A DNA stretch of 64,000 nucleotides from Tupaia tana (GCA_026018925.1 JAKSZU010000012.1:26029814-26093813); one strand, 5' to 3'. Positions 12,337 to 24,400 are shown, counted from the first letter of the stretch. The notes: generated by a model not told the origin, from the letters alone. Made by a program: numbers and translations.

Positions 12337-13477
12337 TTGTACATGTACATACATATATAATATATCATGAAGGGAGTCCTCTCTAACAAAGTGATATTTA
12401 AACAGATAAATGAATACAAATAAAATATGGAGATGATTTAGCTTAAAATTAATAAATGAACAGTAAGTATGTCTAAGACATAAACTGATGCTTCAATTTG
12501 AATTCTAGAGAAAAATCTCTTAGTCATGTGATGCATGATATGAAAGTAGTGACAGTTGCTCCTTTCCAACAGGAGCTACAAAACAGGAGCTTAGGAAAGT
12601 CAGTAACCCTCTCTTTTGGGGATCAAGAAGAAGATCTGTGAGAAAGAATAGAGGAGGAAATGCAGATCTTTCTCCCTGTTTTATTTTCTTTTTCTCAGCT
12701 AAGAGAGACACAAATAAAAAGAACAGACCAAAAAAGTGCCTATTTCCAAAGGCTTTCTAAAACTTTCTATTGAAATTTCCATAGAAATTGATTCTGAGAA
12801 TTCTGTAGAGGAAAAATAATAATAATATACCTCTTTTTTTCCCCCAGTATACCATGTTTTATTTGTGATTTTTGGGAAAACTGACATTAACAAGACAAAG
12901 TGGGAGACATTACCCCTACAAAAACATTTCAACAACACCTACCTTTGCCTCTGCTACATAATCTGAAGCTCCTCTGTTCCTCACAGGTCCAGATCTAACT
13001 CAGGAGTCTTGTTTGTCACTATTTCTAAGTCCTTCTGTGCTTCATTTCTAGCACTTCAAGATCCCAGTCTTACACAGCAACACCTGTCTTAGTCATGACC
13101 TCAGGGTCAGACTACTGCACTGTTTCCATTTCTGACTTTATTCTGTTATCTCTACAAATGAAAGTTTATAATTATGTTACAACAGGCTTCCCTCTCTAAA
13201 CCTCCCACAGGACTATTTATCTCCAAGGTCTGGAAAGTTCTTCCTGAAAGAAAATAGTTAATCCTCCTGTGCCATATTTCTGAAGCATGGGATCTATGGC
13301 TACTGCTTTCTATATTAGGCTCCATTCTCACCATCCCCACAGACTCTATTACTAAACTTAGCCTTTGGTTCTATAGATTTAGAGGCTGAGACACATGGGT
13401 TGTGAAATAGTAAGACCCTTCCTAATAAAATACACACACACACTGGACTTTGATCGATAATATCAAATGGAAAATAG
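12337..13477. other. No feature recognised
   Basis: Unique sequence with short frames only; far 5' flank of the OR52E-type gene. Confidence 0.5.
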
Positions 13478-13825
13478 TACACAATTGTCCCTCAGTATCC
13501 ATAGAAGGTTATTTTCAAGACTCACCATGGATATAAAAATCCTATGATGCTCAAGTCCCTTGTAGAAATTAGAATGATATTTCTATATAAATTATGCACA
13601 TCCTCCTGAACATTTAAAATAATCTCTAGGTTATTCGTAATACCTAATACAATGCCAATATTATGAAAATAGTTTTAAACTATATTTTTTAGGGACTAGT
13701 AGCATGTTCATGATCAATACAGATGCAACCGAGTTTTCTTTTTACTATTTTCTATCAGTGGTGGGTTGAACCCACTGATGTGAAATCAGCAGATACAGAA
13801 GGCTCATTACTTCCTTCTTGGCCAA
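13478..13825 (+). mobile_element. Tigger-type (TcMar) DNA transposon, MER2/MER8-like
   Basis: Begins TTGTCCCTCAGTATCCATAG, contains GATGCTCAAGTCCCTT, GCACATCCTCC and AATACCTAATACAATG, and ends with GGTTGAACCCACTGATG and CAGATACAGAAGGCTCA. This is the familiar nonautonomous Tigger relative of eutherian genomes; the exact subfamily name is from memory. Nearly full length, old. Confidence 0.75.
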
Positions 13826-13848
13826 CTTTGAAAGTCATTAAAAATAAC

Positions 13849-14105
13849 TAGAGGACTGACTTTGTAGCACAGCAGTAACACACTACTCAAAAGAAACTAG
13901 ATCTCACTTGGCAACTGAAGTTTGAGTGTTGAGCATGGTAAGTCCAAAACATATCAGGCATGCTTGTGAGTACCCAAGAGCCAACAGGCTGGAGATTGCA
14001 AGATGGCGATTGTAGCATGGCCAGACCCTGTGGAGAGTGTTGTTCTTTTTCTCCTCCCCACCAACTCTTACATGTGCATACACACAATCTATCATTAAAA
14101 AGTTA
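13849..14105 (+). mobile_element. Very old CYN-like SINE
   Basis: Only the skeleton remains: a decayed head, AAGTTTGAGTG, CATGCTTGTGAGTACCCAAGA, GATTGTAGCATGGCCA and the CT-rich part. Confidence 0.5.
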
Positions 14106-14271
14106 TAATAAATCATAGAATTCTATCTTTGTTTATAAAAGATTAACCACTGGGAAATCCCATACATTGGGAAAAAATCATTGTAAAGATTTCATGACCA
14201 CTCTCCCCATTCCAATAACTGAGTTTGTTCGTTCCTGTCACTACAAGCAGATTTCTCTTACTTCTAAAGTG

Positions 14272-14277
<6 letters not shown>

Positions 14278-14317
<40 letters not shown>

Positions 14318-14568
14318 AGAAGTTTTTCGCTATAGGGCGCGTGCGCTCGCCAGACAGACAGAGAGAGACATAGAGACAGAAAGCGAGAAATCACCCCCCA
14401 GGGGGGATGGTCACGCCGCAATCCCTTCTCCTCCATTCTCCTCTCGGGATCTTGGGCACGCACGCACACGCGCCCGGCGTGAGTTGTAAGCCACCGGGTC
14501 CGAGACGCGAACCGCGGTCGACTACGTGGGAGTCCAGCGACATAGCCATTACGCTAACTGCTGGTTCC
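14278..14568 (-). mobile_element. Young CYN-like SINE, perfect TSD
   Basis: Full length with a poly(A) of nearly 40 bases. TSD CTAAAGTGGTTCTT (14264-14277, 14569-14582) is perfect. Carries the TTACAACTC and GTGACC variants also found at 22770 and 31262. Confidence 0.97.
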
Positions 14569-14582
14569 CTAAAGTGGTTCTT

Positions 14583-15122
14583 GATCTCTACTGTCTTGAT
14601 TCTTCTCTAAAAATTACACAGTTGACTTACTGGATGTTTAGCTCACTGAACTGATGGTGTCATAATTACTAAACTTTTGGAAGAGCATTTACTTGAAGGC
14701 TCTTTTGGAGAAAAGGTAGAAGCTATAGTGTAAATTTATCCCTGTCCATTATACTCTGGGCTAATATATAGGTATTTTGTGGGACTATATTTCAGACTCT
14801 GGAAGAGCCCTGACCTTTATACTGTGGGACTTTACATTAAATCACCAATTCCTGCCCTTGAATAAGCATAAGCCATGAGCCAAGAAATAAGATGGGCTGG
14901 AAATTGGTTCCTAAATTTATTTTATCACCACACATTCATTGCCTGGGGGAATGCTAGCCCATTTCTTAGCATTATTAGGGGACTGGGGTCCAAATCATGC
15001 TGATATAACATTGCGCCAAGTGAGAAACTGTTCACTCACCCATTTCTATCACTCATGATTCATGAGTTATCAAATATGAATTACTCTTTTTGGTGGGATC
15101 CAAGGGCTTACATCCAAGTCTT
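14583..15122. other. No feature recognised
   Basis: Unique sequence between two young SINEs. Confidence 0.5.
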
Positions 15123-15391
15123 TTTTTTTTTTTTTGAAGACGTTTTTGCTAGAGGGCGTGTGCACTCGCCAGACAGACAGAGAGAGACAGAGAGACAGAA
15201 AGTGAGCAATCACCCCCTAGGGGGGATGGCCATGCCACAATCCCTTCTCCTCCATTCTCCTCTCGGGATCTTGGGCACGCACGCACACACGCCCTGCATG
15301 AGTTTTAAGCCACCAGGTCCGGGACTTGAACTGCGGTCGACTACGTGGGAGTCCAGTTACATAGCCATTATGCTAACTGCTGGTCTCACAG
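15123..15391 (-). mobile_element. CYN-like SINE, full length
   Basis: Head AGACCAGCAGTTAGCATAATG, GACTTGAAC-type B box, tail near 15140. TSD CCAAGTCTT on both sides. Confidence 0.93.
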
Positions 15392-17158
15392 CCAAGTCTT
15401 ATGGTTCCTGCTTATTTATCATGACCAGCAAGTACCCTGATTCACCAGCTGAGGGATAGTACCAATATTCATAACCTTGAGTACTTAAAAAATTACCGTT
15501 ATCCAGAGGTGTGTTGGAAGATAACTATATTTCTGAGAGAATTTTATGGGATTTTATTGATTATAATTTAAAATTTTATTGATCTGTGAAATTTATTTCA
15601 CATGGTCTTTTGTTAATAGTTATGTATAGCCTCTGATTATACAAAAATGAGACAAAATGAATAACCTAGAATGAACATTCATCTAAGTACAAAGAAGCAA
15701 AATCTTGGCCATTAAAGGAAAATATGAAAAAAGATTGAGCTTAAAAATCTGACCATGAAGAAGCTGGCCTGTAGTGAGCAGGTATTCTTGCAGTATCCCA
15801 GGTTCCCTGCCCGGACCAAGGATAAGGGTGGATTAATCATCTGTGCTTTCAGCATCATGACTTTCTATGAATCTAAGAATGAAGGATGCACTGATCATAA
15901 TCTTCTTGGAAGATAACTGGAAAAAAAATTGTGGCATAGGAACAGATATCCTTTATAGAACCCACTGGGTCATTATACATTGTGTTAAAACATCACACTG
16001 TGCCTCATAAACATACACATTTATTAGGTCCAATTTCAAAACCTAATTAAAGAAAATAAGGATGGCAGGATGGGGCAAGGAGGCAGTGATCAATGGAGAC
16101 GCTGACAGCAGTGCAAGTCGTGTTTCCTTAAGGGCTCTGGAAGTAAGACATCTATACTCAGGTAACCAAGAACTAAACCTCTGAGCTTCACATTTTGCTG
16201 AAAGAGGTTGAGGCTTCTGAAGCAGGGATGAAAGAATTCATATGATGGAGCAAAAGGTGTCATTTGAATCCTCTCTGGGTTTGGACGTTTTTTCCTACCC
16301 AAAGAGCATGCATTTTATAGAATATTTCTATCAAGTATACAGTCTTTTGCCCAAACAGAAATTAAACCCATGTTGAACTTGTCACTTTTTTTTTATATGA
16401 GAAATATTTAGACTTTTAGGACTTTAGTTTTGTTTTGCTGTTTTTCCTTAATGTCTACAACAGAAACTCTGCTAAGCAAGATCTTCCATGGTTCCTTCTC
16501 ACTGTCATCCTCTCTAAAGGCTTCTTTTCACTTCCTGTGTCCAGGACAGCTTTGAAACGTAAGGCACCCCAACTAAACTTTAATATACCATAAATTTAGG
16601 AAGCATAACTGAATTAACAAAAATAGGAAGAGAGTAAAATAACTTTATTCATTATCCCTTTCCCCAAAACTACTTCTTTCCCCTGAGTTGGATGCTTGTT
16701 ATTTTTCTTCTATATTTTTATTTGGAATCAATATATTCTTTTCAAGGAAATGGAAGAGAATATGCAACTTAAGAGAGATGAGGTGAAAGTGATTGGGTAT
16801 GATCGGTTTATGATATGCCAAGGAATCCAGAGGAAAGGTTATAGAATTTTAATGTTATCCAAGTAATAATGCTAAATACTGAGTGAATTTATGAAAAACA
16901 AGTACCCACTCATTTTGCTCCCCATGTCATAAGGGCCAATGAGTTATTTCAAGTTGAGTGATGGAGTTTGAAATGTAAAAATAAGACTTTAATCCATGTT
17001 ACCCAGTAAAAGTCATAGATAGGTGGGGATGAAAGAGTGGTATTTTAGATAAATAAGTTCACCCAAGAAGAAAAATAGAACCAAGTTCTCATTTTAAAAG
17101 AAAAGAATGAACAGAATTAAATATTTTCATTCTAGAAATAACAGTTAACTTTTGAACA

Positions 17159-17160
<2 letters not shown>
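15392..17160. other. Repeat-poor, nothing recognised
   Basis: About 1.8 kb without recognised repeats or conserved coding signal. The longest frame (16090-16302, minus) has no family features. Confidence 0.5.

Positions 17161-17190
<30 letters not shown>
17161..17190. repeat. (AC)15 microsatellite
   Basis: Uninterrupted AC repeat. Confidence 0.95.
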
Positions 17191-17192
<2 letters not shown>

Positions 17193-17215
17193 ATCAGAAA
17201 AAAAATCTTTTTAAC

Positions 17216-17382
17216 TTAAATATACATGCTGGTGATCATATGGAGAAAAAGAAATCCTTGTACATTAGTGATGAGAATGCACATTAGTACAGCCATCAAT
17301 CTGGAAAACTAGAATAGAAGTTCTTCAAAAAATTAGAATTAGAACTACTGGCAATAGATCCAGCAATCCCACTTCTGTGTAT
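17216..17382 (+). mobile_element. L1 ORF2 3' fragment
   Basis: ATGCTGGTGATCATATGGAG, CTTGTACATTAGTGATGAGAA and GATCCAGCAATCCCACTTCT are L1 ORF2 in sense orientation. The fragment ends where the next insertion begins. Confidence 0.75.
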
Positions 17383-17398
17383 ACAGTGGTCATTTCTT

Positions 17399-17747
17399 TT
17401 TTTTTTTTTTATTTGGGGAAGAATTTATTGAGGATAAAAAGGGAGATTATTCTAATCATCATTTTGCTTTATTTGCATTGCCCACATTTTCAACTCAGGT
17501 TATTATATATTAATCACAAATATTTAAAAATTTTTTTTTCATTTCATTTTCTTCCATACATTCAATCACATTATTATTTGTCTTACAAAATGGATATTTA
17601 ATTGGAAAAGTGCTTGCACATCGATGTTTATTGAGGTACTATTCACAATTGCTAAGTCATGGAAACAACTCAAATGCCCATGAACTGATGAATATTTAGA
17701 AAATCTGTGGCACATATACTCAATCGAATACTATTCGTCCATAAAAA
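17399..17747 (-). mobile_element. Rearranged L1 insertion, probably 5'-inverted (twin priming)
   Basis: Between 16-bp direct repeats ACAGTGGTCATTTCTT (17383-17398) and ACAGTGGTCACTTCTT (17748-17763, one mismatch). The left part starts with a T-run and is an antisense L1 3' end. The right part (TTTATTGAGGTACTATTCAC, CATGGAAACAACTCAAATGC) is L1 in sense orientation. Opposed halves within one TSD pair fit twin priming. Confidence 0.55.
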
Positions 17748-17763
17748 ACAGTGGTCACTTCTT

Positions 17764-18444
17764 AGCTGCAGTTTGGCTTTCTTTCAGTTTTTCTAGGGTA
17801 GGGAGCTGGTTCTGTGCTTTCATTGCACCTACCATATGATAGACAGTAATCTTGGTATTTGAGACACTTCAGCAAACAAATAAGGGAAAGGTCTCTGTCT
17901 TCATACTTTAATAATGTAAAGAACAGGGTTGGTGAGGGAAACTAGTAAACTAAAAAATATAATAAATACGTAAAATGTATCATTATTTATAAAAAATTAT
18001 CTACAATAAAATAAGAGAGCTGAATAAAAAGACTTGACTGAGAGCGACGTTGTATATTTAAATATTACAGTTAAGGTAGACATCTTTGATCCGGTCACTT
18101 TTGAGCCAGGAAATGATGTCCCCATTTCTTCCCTGGGAAGAAATCAGAGGTAACAATATAAAGTATTTTATTGCCCAAATTTGTCTTCAGGTTCTTTATA
18201 GAAGTCATAGGGTCAGTTAGAAAAAGAACATAAATGGCATTTGTTCATATGACTGTGTATTTGTGATAGTCCACGTGGCATAGTCAAGGATTTGTTGGCA
18301 GCTTTTTAAATTTATTAAGTTAATCTCTCAAAAGATTCATCACTGCTTTTCACCCTCTTGGTTGTAAAAGGTACCTACAAATTCTTCAAATTTTTTAATT
18401 GCTTAGAAAAATGCTATAGTATATCATAATCGTTAAAATCAAAG
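17764..18444. other. No feature recognised
   Basis: Unique sequence; possibly old repeat debris. Confidence 0.45.
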
Positions 18445-18650
18445 ACACTAGAACTAGAATCTAGATTTAAATCCATGCTCTGCCACTTGCTGGCTGTGTA
18501 ACTTTTATTAAATTAGTAACCTCTCTGTGTCTTAGTTCACCTAGATCTTCAAACTGGGCATCAAATAGTACCAGTCTCATTGCAATATTTAGGATCAAAT
18601 TAGCATGAAATACTTGGAAAACTGCATGGAAAATCAGTGCAATGAAGGGT
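18445..18650 (+). mobile_element. MIR SINE
   Basis: TGCTCTGCCACTTGCTGGCT, GTGTAACTTT, AACCTCTCTGTGTCTTAGTTC and the diverged 3' part match the MIR core. Confidence 0.75.
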
Positions 18651-18933
18651 TTTGGGTATTTTTTTAAAGCATTGTTGGTATTGCTGTATTTTTCTTGAAA
18701 CCATTTTGAAGGGCAACAGTCAACATCTTTAAAGATAATAACTTTGAAAGACATAAGAAATCTCTGGTTTTCCTGTGTGGTAAGGAGAAGAGAAAAATTT
18801 ACAAATGAAAGAGGAGAAAGAGAGAGAAAAAAAAAAGTGTACCTGGGTGGCAGAGATATAGTAATGTCTTAAGTTTTGAGAAGAACCTAGTTTGGTTCAC
18901 GAAAGAAATAGATAGAAACTGAAAAATGGTATT

Positions 18934-19037
18934 TCGCCAGACAGACAGAGAGAGAAGAGAGACAGGAAATAGTCCCCCAGGGGGGATGGCCACACCGCAA
19001 TCCCTTCTCCTCCGTTCTCTTCTCGGGATCTTGAGCA
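18934..19037 (-). mobile_element. Internal fragment of a CYN-like SINE
   Basis: Only the CGCCAGACAGACAGAGAGAG to TTCTCGGGATCTTGAG part is present. No head, no poly(A) and no clear TSD. Confidence 0.85.
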
Positions 19038-19317
19038 GAGGGTATGGTGGAGGTCTGAGCAGTCAAGGAAAGTGAATGTTACAACAGCTGCCTAGGGGTT
19101 CAGAATAGTTATAAGACATTTGTTCTCTCTCAAATTTGAAGAGTGGTGCCTGGAACCATGCCAAAATTTACAGATGAGGCACCTCCTGATACCCTTTGTC
19201 TGCCTTTTTAGCCCTATCTTTTGCTCCTCCTTTCTTTTTTACATCCAAACATCCTAAAATGTCTGAGGGGCCAAACTTGGTATTCTTTGATTAGCCTTAA
19301 TATTTTACATATATTTT

Positions 19318-19560
19318 GGGACCAGCAGTTAGCGTAATGGCTATGTTGCTGGACTCCCATGTAGTCGACCGCGGTTCACGTCCTGGACCCGGTGGCTTAA
19401 AACTCACGCCAGGCGTGTGTGCATGCATGCCCAAGATCCCAAGAGGAGAACGAAGGAGAAGGGATTGTGGTGTGGCCATCACCCCGGGGGATAATTTTTC
19501 GCTTTTTGTCTCTCTTCTCTCTCTCTCTCTCTGTCTGTCTGGTGAGCGTATGCACCCTAT

Positions 19561-19622
<62 letters not shown>

Positions 19623-19689
19623 AAAGAAAACCAAAACAAAACAAACAAACAAACAAAAAAAAACAAAAAAAAACTTCTCAAAAAAAATG
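19318..19689 (+). mobile_element. Young CYN-like SINE with very long A-tail
   Basis: Full length. The tail is 56 uninterrupted A residues, then an A/C-rich extension (AAACAAACAAAC) to 19689. Perfect 17-bp TSD TATTTTACATATATTTT (19301-19317, 19690-19706). Confidence 0.97.
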
Positions 19690-19899
19690 TATTTTACATA
19701 TATTTTTAAATGCTTTTCTAAATAATTCCCATCTGCTTTTGCTTATAGAATACGAATGCATGTAATTCAAGACTCACCTCATCTACCACATTGTCTGTAC
19801 ACTATTTACTATCTTGGATAGATATTCATGATCACTTTCCATGGTTTCCATGGTTTTTTAGTAATTATCTCTGTTATACAATCACCTTGTTATCATTTT

Positions 19900-20035
19900 A
19901 TAGTAATTATTTCATTGCATTTTATATCTTCTATTAGACAAGGAATTCACTAACAATTTTATTCTCATTTTCATTTCTCAGTGCATAACAAAGAACCAGG
20001 CACATAAAAGGTACCCAGAAAAACTTGTTGGCCAA
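19900..20035 (+). mobile_element. L2 3' end fragment
   Basis: AGACAAGGAATTCACTAAC, TTTCTCAGTGCATAACA and AGAACCAGGCACATAAAAGG fit the L2 3' consensus. Confidence 0.5.
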
Positions 20036-21276
20036 TATTGACATGTTTTTGAGAACTCAGAGAAAGCTTGCCAACATAAAACTGATTTTCTACTGCCTTT
20101 AAAATCAGAAAGATTTCTCCTTAAACTATGATGTTCAGAATGAACATAGTTGAAACAGGTAAAAAAATAATATGAAATACAAATTAATTAAATATTAACA
20201 TATATCAGAAGTTAAATTACATTTTTTTTATTTTTGTCATTAACACATGTAATCAGTCACATACATCATCATGGTAGATTTTGTTTCTCACATTTTAAAA
20301 AATGTAGAAATTTAGAGAAATGAAATGTCTATCTAAGCCTAGAAATTATAAAACAGAATATTTAAACTTTGAGACTAACTGGATGTAAAACTTATAGTTT
20401 CCCCAACATTTTCTTATTAACTTTTTGCTTCCTCCATACTTTATTCATTTTTTATTTCTTTCATATGTGTTTCTTTCTATATATCTGTGACTTGAGTCTA
20501 GATTTTGAGTACCCTGAGACCATAGATTGTATAAAATTCAACTTTGCCTTGCTTTCATTAAATCCAAGGTAAGACTAATAATATTACCTAAATGAGTGTG
20601 AGTAACTTAAAATATACACTAGTAATGTAATGCTTTCACCTGTGTAGTGATAACAAGGCAATTATGTCTTTTACATCTGTTTTAAGTGGCATTCCCAAAC
20701 AGTTATCATGAGAAAAATAGAACTTTTAGACATTCTTGAATGAATTACAGGATATTTAAAAAGATATTTAGCTAATAATTAAAATTGGAAGATTTTGCAA
20801 AACATCTAAACCTAACTTATCTTAAAAAAATACTGGAATATATTGCAACACTGAGACCCATGCTACTTCATGGCAATAATGCATTTGATATGAATAGAAT
20901 GAGCCCTTCATAGAGAGAACATACTTGTTCCATGTTACAATAGCCTCAATGATTGCACATAATGCATAGATTGACACTAATCTCACATTGCATATTATCT
21001 TTCTGGTCTCACTAGACAAATGAGTCTGTATATCCTCATGAAATATGTAAGCTCTATAGGAATGTGTATGTTACTTGTTTATTGTGTATTTTTTTCCTTG
21101 CTATTTATTTACTCACAAGAAATATTTCACAATATATACCTGTAAAGATTTTAGAATATCTACACAGAAAGAGTGTCCTATTTTTAATACCTTTTCATTC
21201 ACATTGTTCATAAATTTCTTCACCACTATTAACTCCCCTACCCTAAGCTATATATCCATTTAATCACCCATTTATC
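20036..21276. other. 3' flank of OR gene A, nothing recognised
   Basis: AT-rich unique sequence; may include the receptor's 3' UTR. Confidence 0.45.
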
Positions 21277-22233
21277 TTAGGTAAAGCCAATCTTATCTCC
21301 AAGTAAAAATTTGATTACAGCTTCCCGAATCTGCTTGGTCTTGACTCCATAAACAATTGGATTCATGGTAGGAGGCAGTAGAAGATAAAGGTTGGCCACA
21401 ATGATGTGTACGTGCTGGGGAATATTGTGTCCTCCAAAACGATGAGTGAAAAAAGTAAAAAAGGCAGGAACATAGGTGATCACGATAGCACAGATATGAG
21501 ATGTACAGGTGCTGAAGGCCTTGTGGCGAGCATCGGCAGAAGACAGACTCACTACAGCCCGCAAGATCATAGAGTAAGAAATGGAGATACAGCAGATATC
21601 AAACACACCAATGAGGAGAGCAACCATCAGACCATAAATAGCATTGATCTTGAAATTGCCACAGGATACCTTGGCCACGGACATATGGTCACAGTAAGTG
21701 TGAGGAATGAAGTTTCCATGGCAGTAGGGCAGGCGCTTGGTGAGGAAAGTGAATGGGGTGATGAGCATCACACTTCTTAAGAAGGTAGCAAGACCAGCCT
21801 TGGTTATCACAGGGTTGGTGAGGATGGTGGCATAGCGTAAGGGGTAGCAGATGGCCACATAGCGGTCAAGGGCCATGAGCATGAGCACCCCAGACTCCAT
21901 GCCAGTCAACATATGGACAAAAAACATCTGGGCCAGGCATGCATTAAAGTGGATCTCCTTGAGGTTGAACCAGAATATGCACAGCATATTGGGTACCGTG
22001 GTGGTGCATAAGGTGACATCGGTGAAGGAGAGCAAGGCCAGGAAGTAGTACATGGGCCGGTGCAGAGAATCCTCATGGCTGATGAGGTAGATGAGCCCAC
22101 AGTTCCCCACAACAGCAATGAGGTACATGAAACAGAAGGGCAGGGATATCCAGATGTGTGCGGCTTCCAGCCCGGGAACACCATTCAGGACAAAGAATTC
22201 TGGGGTCAGGCTGGAGCAGTTGGCCCCAGACAT
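21277..22233 (-). CDS. OR52N2: Class I olfactory receptor, OR52N2-type gene A, intact 318 aa
   Basis: Odorant receptor (seven-transmembrane GPCR) of the OR52N group. The frame opens at ATG 22233 with N-glycosylation site N5 (NCS). It has PMYYFLA after TM1, the TM3 motif MALDRYVAICYPLRY, LPYCHGNFIPHTYCDHMSVA in extracellular loop 2, the TM6 motif KAFSTCTSHI and NPIVYGVKTKQIRE at the end of TM7. The C-terminal KFLLGDK tail and the FDICCIS segment match the human OR52N2 protein as I remember it, so this is the best candidate for the true orthologue. Gene B at 33903 is about 95% identical over the first roughly 208 residues but much less in the last third. A CTCCTGCAG just 5' of the ATG looks like a splice acceptor, as expected for ORs with an intron in the 5' UTR. 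No disabling change is seen. Confidence 0.94.
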   Translation of the reverse strand: MSGANCSSLTPEFFVLNGVPGLEAAHIWISLPFCFMYLIAVVGNCGLIYLISHEDSLHRPMYYFLALLSFTDVTLCTTTVPNMLCIFWFNLKEIHFNACLAQMFFVHMLTGMESGVLMLMALDRYVAICYPLRYATILTNPVITKAGLATFLRSVMLITPFTFLTKRLPYCHGNFIPHTYCDHMSVAKVSCGNFKINAIYGLMVALLIGVFDICCISISYSMILRAVVSLSSADARHKAFSTCTSHICAIVITYVPAFFTFFTHRFGGHNIPQHVHIIVANLYLLLPPTMNPIVYGVKTKQIREAVIKFLLGDKIGFT

Positions 22234-22276
22234 GATGACTGACTGCAGGAGGGCATTTTACACTCTTTAACAGTGG
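22231..22276 (-). promoter_or_regulatory. Conserved 5' flank and probable splice acceptor of OR gene A
   Basis: The 43 bp before the ATG match gene B (34863-34908) except at one position. They include CCCTCCTGCAG, a plausible 3' splice site for a 5'-UTR intron, 13 bp before the ATG. Homology ends abruptly beyond this segment. Confidence 0.45.
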
Positions 22277-22384
22277 AAATTTCCTGAGTCATAAAATGAA
22301 TCAAAGTGAGTTAGAGGTTTTGGAAACCAAATCCAAAAAAAGTGACCTCTCCAAAATGAAAAGTGAAGATAAACTTCTCTGGAA

Positions 22385-22620
22385 TATCACAGTCTAGCTT
22401 CATAGTCTATTACCTAGTATATATGTTGGCATGTTGTGTAATCTCTTTATGTCTCAGTTTTCTCAATATAAAATAAAAATAATACTTGCATCAAGCTCAG
22501 AAAGTCATAAGGATTATTCAGTACGATATTTACATAATGTGCTAAAAACTGCCTAACACATAGTGAATAATCAATGAATACTAGTAGTAATCACTGTGGT
22601 TGGTATTATCATTTTCTATC
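22385..22620 (+). mobile_element. MIR SINE
   Basis: GTGTAATCTCTTTATGTCTC, AGTTTTCTCAATATAAAAT, AATAATACTTGCATC, AAGGATTATTC and the 3' CACATAGTGAATAATCAATG end follow the MIR layout. Confidence 0.75.
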
Positions 22621-22769
22621 TCAATAAAATCATGCTGTGAGATCAGACTTACCATGATTAATAAATTCAAATGCTGCTGTTCCTCTCTGCTCTAACTCAA
22701 GTGCCAGTCTACACTTAGGGGTGAGAAACATAGTATGAGGTTTTGAAAACTTCAACTATATTATGAAGT

Positions 22770-23032
22770 GGGAACCAGCAGTTAGCGTAATGGCTATGTC
22801 GCTGGACTCCCACGTAGTCGACCGCGGTTCGCATCTCGGACCCGGTGGCTTACAACTCACGCCGGGCGCGTGTGCGTGCGTGCCCAAGATCCTGAGGGGA
22901 GAATGGAGGAGAAGGGATTGCGGCGTGACCATCCCCCCTGGGGGGTGATTTCTCGCTTTCTGTCTCTATGTCTCTCTCTGTCTGTCTGGCGAGCGCACGC
23001 GCCCTATAGTGAAAATCTCTCCAAAAAAAAAA
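22770..23032 (+). mobile_element. Young CYN-like SINE, perfect TSD
   Basis: Full length with TTACAACTC and GTGACC variants. TSD AACTATATTATGAAGT (22754-22769, 23033-23048) is perfect. Confidence 0.97.
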
Positions 23033-23048
23033 AACTATATTATGAAGT

Positions 23049-24110
23049 TAATTTTGGAAAGAGAATTCTAGTTACTATGGCCTCCAGAAGGTTAAAATAT
23101 GTTCTCATATTTTGGACAGAAACATACATAAATGTAACTTAAATCTAGAAGGAAATCTTATCCAGCTAGATCCCTGTAAGGCTCCTGCTAACCGAAGGTA
23201 ACTAAGCAAGCATCCAGCCAAGCTTCTGCAAAAAGAACTGGTCTCTGAGGAATGCTGCCTTGGATTTCTCTGTCCCTGCAAAGTAGCACTTGAGCCATAA
23301 GAATTGGAGGAAGAAAATGAAATTTAAAAAAAAATTAAATAAAATTTAAAAAAATAAAAATTAACCCTTGGTGACAAAGTGCTAGATCTATGCTCTAACA
23401 TGCCCAAGGCAAATCTGGATAAAAAAGAGTTGGAGGAAAAGACCAGGATATTAGGATATCAGGAAAAGTAGGGATCTTTGGTTCTGCACAACTGTCTCGT
23501 AGACTAAAACTCTTCACCAGTTTCAGTAAAAAACCCAGATTTGTTCAAGTGTCAACACCATATAACTAAATTATCAATCAGGCTTATTAACTCACAGACA
23601 GGCAGACAGGCAGACAGACGCACTCGGAGCCAGTTCTTTCTTCCATTTCCTCAGTAATAACAACAATAAAACAACAATTCTTTACATCTTCTCTCTCAGA
23701 TGTTTCTCAGTCACACAAACCCAGTATTTATAAGCTATTTGTGAATCTAGAATATTTTCAAAAGAAGAAAAACTAGATGGTTAAGTATCTAGCCTCTAAT
23801 TTTGTTGTAGACTTATTTTAGAGACATGGCCATCAGGCTCTCTGCACAGAAAAAATACGTCTGTGAGATAGATTTTTATCTCTGGACTTATGTGCACATA
23901 TGCTGTGTAGCACCTGGTAGAGTTCAAGGGAAGATTTCAGTAGGAAAGCTTCTTTTAGCCATTCCCCTGAATGTCATCTAGGATTCAAGTCTTATCTTGG
24001 GTTATCTTCTACAGTGGCCATTTCCACTGCAAGTAATTCTTAGCAAAGCTGTGCATTAATTAGGACAAAATTTTTGTTTTTCTCTATTTGGAACCTACTA
24101 CTTCCTGGAC
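23049..24110. other. No gene recognised
   Basis: Unique sequence, with a short AAATAAAATTTAAAAA tract near 23325-23360 and a (CAGA)n-like run near 23597-23620. Confidence 0.5.
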
Positions 24111-24279
24111 TTCTGTTGATAAATGTGTAGTGTTTCTCTTGCTTTTGTAGGGTGTTTTTTTTGTGGTAGGTAAATTTTGGTTCTAGTTTTGAAGAGTAAT
24201 TACAAAATTTGATGACTTTATCTATTTTTAATTAATTAATTATTTTTTATCATCATAATCTTGTTTATATTGCATTGTA
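24111..24279 (+). repeat. Copy A of a 170-bp local duplication
   Basis: From TTCTGTTGATAAATGTGTAG to TTTATATTGCATTGTAT. The same stretch recurs at 25945 with a few mismatches and a small indel in the T-run. Its 3' part (ATTATTTTTTATCATCATAAT) resembles antisense L1 3' ends elsewhere here, but the 5' 120 bp are not recognised. Confidence 0.85.
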
Positions 24280-24334
24280 TGAGGTAGTTTAAATTTGTTT
24301 AATAATTAGGAAAATGTTTTCCTTCCATTTCTTG

Positions 24335-24338
<4 letters not shown>

Positions 24339-24387
<49 letters not shown>

Positions 24388-24400
24388 TATATATATATAT
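24339..24400. repeat. (AT)n(AC)n(AT)n microsatellite
   Basis: Compound dinucleotide repeat. Confidence 0.95.

Noticed and set aside
12520-12938. Additional OR fragment or exon upstream of the OR52E-type gene
   Set aside because: Neither strand shows OR motifs; nothing beyond random open frames.
14278-14568. tRNA gene in the SINE heads
   Set aside because: A and B boxes are visible (GGTTCGAGTCC), but the acceptor stem and cloverleaf are not closed and the head continues into the SINE body. These are SINE promoters, not tRNA genes.
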